Shown: piece after piece, positions 16,088 through 19,743 of the stretch
How the letters are laid out: every line of letters starts with the position of its first letter
Position numbering within the stretch: the stretch's first letter is position 1
Assembly: GCA_965178525.1 (NCBI GenBank)
Contig: CBCXVS010000127.1
Location: forward strand, 1 to 19,743
Origin: CBCXVS01 sp965178525
GTDB taxonomy: Bacteria; Tectomicrobia; Entotheonellia; Entotheonellales; Entotheonellaceae
Direction: 5' to 3'
Length of the DNA stretch: 19,743 bases
Translations under genes and position numbers: made by a program
Notes under the pieces: model-generated
What the model was told of the DNA's origin: nothing
Databases searched by the model: none
What the model saw: only the letters and a program-made list of their open reading frames with translations

Positions 16088-17251
16088 TTACGTACGTGCC
16101 AGCAGGCGTTGCCGCAGGCGCTCATCCTTGGCGATATCGATAGCCGTCCAGGCCATGGCAAGCGCTCCATCGATGACGGCTTTGTCAGCCGCCGGGGTCA
16201 TGCAATGGGCCGTAAACTCCGGCTGGTGATTCACCGCCGGCAAGGAGTCAATACCGATCATGGGGTGAATGGACGGCAGCGCCAGCGAGATGTTGCCCAT
16301 GTCCGTCGAGCCGGCCGCGCGTTCGCCCATGCTCCCCAGGTCGGGGAACGTACGGCCTAAGGCGTTGGCGTTGGCTTGATATAAGGCGGCCATATCGGCG
16401 TCGTGCGCCATTTCGGCATAGGGCTTGGCGCCGCCAACAATGTCCAATTGGGCGCCAGTTGCCAAAGCGCCAGCTTCAAAGCAGCGATGGACCCTGGGGC
16501 GGAGTTCCTCCAGCTCCGCAATAGTCTGGCCACGTACGATATACTTGGCGCTCGTATGGGCCGGAATGACGTTGGGAGCATCGCCGCCATGGGTGACGAT
16601 GCCGTGGATACGATCGGTGGGGCGGATGTGCTGCCGCAGAAGACCGATGGCCGTTTGCGCAATGGTCAGGGCATCGGCCGCGTTGATACCGAGTTCGGGA
16701 AACGCGGCGGCATGGGCTTCTTTGCCGGTGTAGTGCACGTCAAACATCGAGGCGGCGATAATCTTGGGCAGGACGATGTCAAGCGGCGCCGGATGCGCCA
16801 TCATGGCGGCATGCATGCCGTCAAACGCGCCTCGTTCGAGGAGCAGAATTTTGCCGCCGCTATCGCCAACTTCCTCCGCTGGCGTGCCGATGACGCTGAC
16901 AGTCAGACCGACGTCATCCGCCACACGCGCGGCGGCGATGCCGGCACCGAGGGCCATGGCGGCGATGAGGTTGTGTCCGCAGGCATGGCCAATACCGGGT
17001 AGACAATCATACTCAGCGCAAATGGCCAGATGCAGCGGGCCGCTCCCGGCGCGCGCCGTAAAGGCGGTGGGCAGGTCGCAGATGCCGGTTTCGACCGTGA
17101 ACCCGGCGTCCGTCAGGGATTCGGATAGCCAAGCGCAGGCGCGCTCTTCCTCGAAGCCCAGTTCGGGATGCGCATGTATTCGGTGACTGAGGTTAAGTAA
17201 ATCGGTCTGGATGGCGTCGATTTTTTCTTGCACCGCGGTTTTCGGCTCCAT
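16088..17251 (-). CDS. M20D-family amidohydrolase (aminoacylase/AbgB-like)
   Basis: The 387-residue protein is intact and spans the whole family: IHAHPELGFEE near the N-terminus, CAEYDCLPGIGHACGHN (metal-binding CGHN at 91-94), GTPAEEVGDSGGK with the catalytic acidic pair at 126-127, MMAHPAP (HP at 153-154), the dimerisation domain with YTGKEAHAAAFPELGINAADAL, and STDMGNISLALPSIHP near the C-terminus. Members hydrolyse N-acyl or amide bonds such as N-acyl amino acids and p-aminobenzoyl-glutamate in the cytoplasm, using one or two metal ions. The ribosome site is a poor G-run (TTGGGGGG) 6 nt upstream. The substrate is not predictable. It is transcribed with the same polarity as the DUF3179 gene upstream. 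Confidence 0.93.
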   Translation of the reverse strand: MEPKTAVQEKIDAIQTDLLNLSHRIHAHPELGFEEERACAWLSESLTDAGFTVETGICDLPTAFTARAGSGPLHLAICAEYDCLPGIGHACGHNLIAAMALGAGIAAARVADDVGLTVSVIGTPAEEVGDSGGKILLLERGAFDGMHAAMMAHPAPLDIVLPKIIAASMFDVHYTGKEAHAAAFPELGINAADALTIAQTAIGLLRQHIRPTDRIHGIVTHGGDAPNVIPAHTSAKYIVRGQTIAELEELRPRVHRCFEAGALATGAQLDIVGGAKPYAEMAHDADMAALYQANANALGRTFPDLGSMGERAAGSTDMGNISLALPSIHPMIGIDSLPAVNHQPEFTAHCMTPAADKAVIDGALAMAWTAIDIAKDERLRQRLLART

Positions 17252-17270
17252 AACAACCCCCCAATCAAAT

Positions 17271-17293
17271 GCGGAATGCGGAATGCGGAATGC
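17271..17293. repeat. Heptamer microsatellite, GCGGAAT x3
   Basis: Three perfect copies of GCGGAAT plus GC lie in the short spacer between the DUF3179 and M20 genes. It is the inverse of the array at 9587-9606. Confidence 0.7.
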
Positions 17294-17315
17294 AATAACA
17301 CATTATACTGGAAAA

Positions 17316-18683
17316 TTAGGGGCGATAGACGTCTGTGTGTGGGTAGAAGGCGTACCAGCCGAACCAGTACGAGATGTGGCCGCCTAGGCGTGGGAGGCGT
17401 TCGCCGCTACGAGGATTGAAGAGAAATTCTTCTTGGATTTGCCAGATCGTGTTGCGGGTTGTGTCGACGATTTCCGTCGAGGTTTTGCCGGGGGCAAAGA
17501 TGTGATCGCGACGTTCGTAGGCGCGGGCCGTACGCGTCGCCTCGTCGGCAATGATGGTGAGATTGGCGCCGGCCAGGGCGTCGTTGATGACACCGGCCTG
17601 ACTGAGCAGGGTGAGCGGATAGGCTTTGGCATGTTGGCCGCGGCGTATGGCGAAGACGTAGGTTTTGGGCGGCAGGCGGGCATCGCGTGGCGACACGGGA
17701 AACATGGTCTTGGGGCTGGCAAAATATTCCCCATATGGCTTGCCGGGGGTGTAGTCCCGCTCGAAGCCTGTGTTGATGTCGAGCACGACGGTGTCGGGGT
17801 GCGTCTTCAACCAGTCTGCCCACGTCGTAATGACGACGGGGAGGACGGGTAATTTGATGCCGCTATGGGTCAGGGGGCCGACCACGGGCTCACCGGCGAG
17901 ACTATGCCAGAGACTCTGCGTTTGCTGATCGTACATCAGTTTGTTACTACGAAAAAGAAAACCGGAGGAACCGAAGATATAGGTGGTCTTGTCAACTGTG
18001 GTGTCGTAGAGGATCCCCGATCCACATAAGGTTCAATAGGCGAGGGTGACCGGTTTGCCACCAATCACATCGTTGAACATTTCGTGCCAGTCCAGAATGC
18101 GCAGCGGATAGGCGCGGTGGTCGCCGTTGATGGAGACGCCAAAGACCAATTCGTCGGAAGCGAGGTACATCGCCTTGTCGGGCGGCACGTGTTTCGGATT
18201 CGTCAGGGCTGGGATGCCGTCTTTGCGCACGCCGCCCCAGACGATTTCTTCGAGCCGGATGCGGTAGGGCAATCCGGGCGAAAGAAAGCTGACGAAATTC
18301 GGATCGAGACGGCTGAAGAGGGAGGATTTCCATGCCAGAAATCCCGGATTTGGGCGAATCTCGTCGTGTTGTTGCAGCCATTCGACCCAGTCTGCCCATT
18401 CGCTACCGATCTGGGCGCGGGCCAACCGCTGCAGGACGTCGAGCAGAGGCGTGTCATAGGTGACGCCAAAGCGCAGGAGTTCGATGAGGGCCGGAACCGC
18501 CGCAGGGTTGCCGAGATCATCGAGCGCTTTGAGCGCTTCCGTCCGGATGTGGCGTTCTGGATGGGTCAGGTTGTTGATCAACGCGTCCAATAAAAGATCG
18601 TCACGCTCGGCAGCATGACCTGCCGCAATGATAGCGCAGCAGAGGACAGCGATCGCGAGTATGAGACATGGATCTCGGCGCAT
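17316..18683 (-). CDS. Secreted HEAT-repeat DUF3179 protein with in-frame TGA at a CxxC cysteine (candidate selenoprotein)
   Basis: ATG 18683 has GGGAGGA 8 nt upstream and opens a signal peptide (MRRDPCLILAIAVLCCAIIAAGHA). HEAT-like helices follow (HPERHIRTEALKALDDLGNPAAVPALIELL), then the DUF3179 domain: VFGVSINGDHRAYPLRILDWHEMFNDVIGGKPVTLAY. The next codon is TGA (18033-18035, codon 217), then TLCGSGILYD, and the same frame runs to 17316 without another stop (455 residues). DUF3179 proteins have YCxLC here, so TGA replaces the first cysteine of CxxC, giving UxxC if read as selenocysteine. A stem-loop lies just downstream. DUF3179 has no established reaction. The alternative is a TGC/TGT-to-TGA nonsense mutation, since neighbouring genes carry other stops. 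If termination occurs, 216 residues without most of the domain are made. Confidence 0.7.
17997..18026 (-). promoter_or_regulatory. Candidate bacterial SECIS stem-loop
   Basis: Counting U of UGA as 1, UGUGG (10-14) pairs with CCACA (35-39), and after a small internal loop UCG (16-18) pairs with CGA (30-32). The 11-nt apical loop GGGAUCCUCUA starts with G. Position, stem size and an early-loop G are near the bacterial SECIS pattern; the 15-nt UGA-to-loop spacing is at its short limit. A competing small hairpin, GGAUC-GGG-GAUCC, overlaps it. Confidence 0.4.
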
Positions 18684-18740
18684 GAGAAAATCCTCCCGTT
18701 GCCAAAGGCGGGTAAAGATATCTTAGGCCATGGGCCAAAT

Positions 18741-18749
18741 AGTATACCA
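18741..18749 (-). promoter_or_regulatory. Extended -10 promoter for the DUF3179 gene
   Basis: On the minus strand TGGTATACT gives TATACT (5 of 6 of the consensus) preceded by TGn, about 58 nt before the ATG at 18683. No clear -35 is visible, which an extended -10 can tolerate. The rest of 18684-18890 contains only a 28-codon reading MGIANEALSHYDAAKAGLLY onward (from 18776) without a ribosome site. Confidence 0.35.
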
Positions 18750-18890
18750 TAGTTGAGCTGCTGACGTGCGCCATCATGGGCATTGCCAACGAGGCGTTGT
18801 CCCATTATGATGCCGCCAAAGCGGGCCTCCTGTATGCCGTTGGGACCGGAGGCGTCACCTAAATGCGTAGGAAGAAAAGAGGGCGTAGCC

Positions 18891-19658
18891 ATGAAGGTTG
18901 ATGAGGCGATTGATATCTTGTGGGAATGCTTGCAGAAGGGCGAGTATTTTCCGGCCGCCCTGCAGGGGCAACTTACCTTGGAGGAGGCGTATCAGGTGCA
19001 GCTGGGCGTCTTGGCCCGCCGGGTGGCGGCGGGTGAGCGGCAGGCCGGCTGGAAGATTGCGTTGTCAGGGGTGGATGCGCGGCAGGCCATGGGTGTCCAT
19101 GCGCCTGCCTTTGGCTACCTGCTCGCTAGCGGCCATTATACGGATGGTGAGACCTTTGAGCTCGACACCATTCTCAATCCGGCGATCGAATCCGAACTCT
19201 GTATGACGCTCAGCCAACGTCTCAAAGGACCCGGTATGACGCGTGAGCAGGTACGCGATGCCGTGACGAAGGTTGCCGCGGCGTTTGAGCTCGTCTCGTT
19301 GCGCGGGAGTTTAGCGGCGGATTTGACCCTGGGTGTCGCCGACAATATTGCGCAGTGGGGTTTTGTAACCGGTGATGAAGTGACCCCGTATCCGAAAGAT
19401 TTGAATTTGGCCGACCTCACGGCGGAGATCGTGAAAAATGACCGGATCGAAGCGCAAGCACGAAGTGGCGATGCGATGGATGATCAGCTCGATTCCATCG
19501 CTTGGCTGGCGAATGAGTTGGCCAAATACGATGTGGCGCTTGAGGCGGGACATCAGGTGATCACCGGCACCTTTGTCAGGCCCTTGCCGATCGCCAAAGG
19601 CGACACCTGGATCACACACTTTTCGTCGGTGGGGACGGTTTCGGCCAGTTTTGTGTAG
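18891..19658 (+). CDS. 2-keto-4-pentenoate hydratase-like protein (FAH superfamily)
   Basis: ATG 18891 follows GAGGG; the frame is open upstream to 18783 but has no ribosome site there. The 255-residue length fits the 2-hydroxypent-2,4-dienoate hydratase / 4-oxalocrotonate decarboxylase family. Matching blocks are AYQVQLGVLARRVAAGERQAGWKIALSG near the N-terminus, the metal-binding IESELCMTLSQ, a central AFELVSLRG, the hydrophobic DNIAQWGFVTG and the C-terminal WLANELAKYDVALEAGHQVITGTFVRPLPIAKGD. Members add water to, or decarboxylate, dienoate products of aromatic ring meta-cleavage using a divalent metal. Hydratase and decarboxylase cannot be separated from the sequence. No other ring-cleavage gene lies in the window, so its pathway here is unproven. 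Confidence 0.88.
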   Translation: MKVDEAIDILWECLQKGEYFPAALQGQLTLEEAYQVQLGVLARRVAAGERQAGWKIALSGVDARQAMGVHAPAFGYLLASGHYTDGETFELDTILNPAIESELCMTLSQRLKGPGMTREQVRDAVTKVAAAFELVSLRGSLAADLTLGVADNIAQWGFVTGDEVTPYPKDLNLADLTAEIVKNDRIEAQARSGDAMDDQLDSIAWLANELAKYDVALEAGHQVITGTFVRPLPIAKGDTWITHFSSVGTVSASFV

Positions 19659-19706
19659 CCCGGGCGTCCTGGCGGTCCGCGCCCCGGAAATGATGAACAC
19701 AGGATC

Positions 19707-19734
19707 CGCGAAGGACGCGAAGGGGCGCGAAGGG
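19707..19734. repeat. CGCGAAGG tandem repeat near the window end
   Basis: CGCGAAGG occurs three times in a row with one or two bases between copies, in the non-coding tail after the hydratase gene. An imperfect GC-rich inverted repeat (CCCGGGCG with CGCCCCGG, about 19659-19687) precedes it and could act as a weak terminator. The array may continue beyond the window. Confidence 0.5.
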
Positions 19735-19743
19735 TACGGATGC

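Noticed and set aside
18776..18862. Small ORF MGIANEALSHYDAAKAGLLY onward before the hydratase gene
   Set aside because: It has no ribosome site, is only 28 codons long and is not recognised. It may be a remnant but cannot be supported as a gene.
1..19743. CRISPR array, tRNA or rRNA genes
   Set aside because: No regularly spaced repeats of 25-40 bp, no cloverleaf-like stretches and no rRNA signature were seen in the intergenic regions.

Overview
The window is a bacterial chromosome segment of moderately high GC with 18 recognisable protein genes or gene remnants. I see no rRNA, tRNA or CRISPR array. The gene mix is an acyl-CoA dehydrogenase, two luciferase-like flavin oxidoreductases, a TauABC-type importer, a secreted DUF3179 protein, an M20D amidohydrolase, a 2-keto-4-pentenoate hydratase-like enzyme, a metacaspase-TPR protein and a TIR-ATPase. 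This suggests a large, catabolically versatile genome from an uncultured lineage. A Tectomicrobia/Entotheonella-like or deltaproteobacterial-grade organism would fit, but this is a guess from gene content only.

Layout: (1) 1-3962: a truncated von Willebrand A (VWA) protein on the minus strand lies divergent to a TPR-metacaspase, followed by an unrecognised protein with two C-terminal membrane helices. Three 11-bp direct repeats sit between the divergent genes. (2) 4044-5993: an acyl-CoA dehydrogenase and a luciferase-like oxidoreductase in one operon. (3) 6020-9576: a promoter with a near-perfect palindrome over its -10 box, then tauA-tauB-tauC and a methyltransferase. tauA and tauC each carry one in-frame TAG. 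(4) 9587-10330: a complete REP/RAYT unit whose transposase has one in-frame TGA. (5) 10513-13103: an esterase, a luciferase-like oxidoreductase and an alpha/beta hydrolase, each broken by a different lesion, followed by a 139-bp inverted-repeat element. (6) 13250-16009, minus strand: a retropepsin-like protein with a small partner gene, then a TIR-ATPase split by two single-base frameshifts. (7) 16088-18683, minus strand: an intact M20D amidohydrolase and a secreted HEAT-DUF3179 protein whose first CxxC cysteine codon is TGA. (8) 18891-19658: an intact hydratase-like gene, then a short tandem repeat at the window edge.

Two features stand out. First, the DUF3179 gene reads UxxC through an in-frame TGA, with a plausible bacterial SECIS-like stem-loop just downstream, so it is a candidate selenoprotein. 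Second, about half the genes carry a simple lesion (nonsense codon, 1-nt or 4-nt insertion, internal deletion) in otherwise well-preserved sequence. All three stop codons are involved and TAG is also used as a normal terminator, so genetic-code reassignment does not explain them. Recent gene decay or sequencing error is more likely, and this lowers confidence in the selenoprotein reading until homologues or raw reads are checked.
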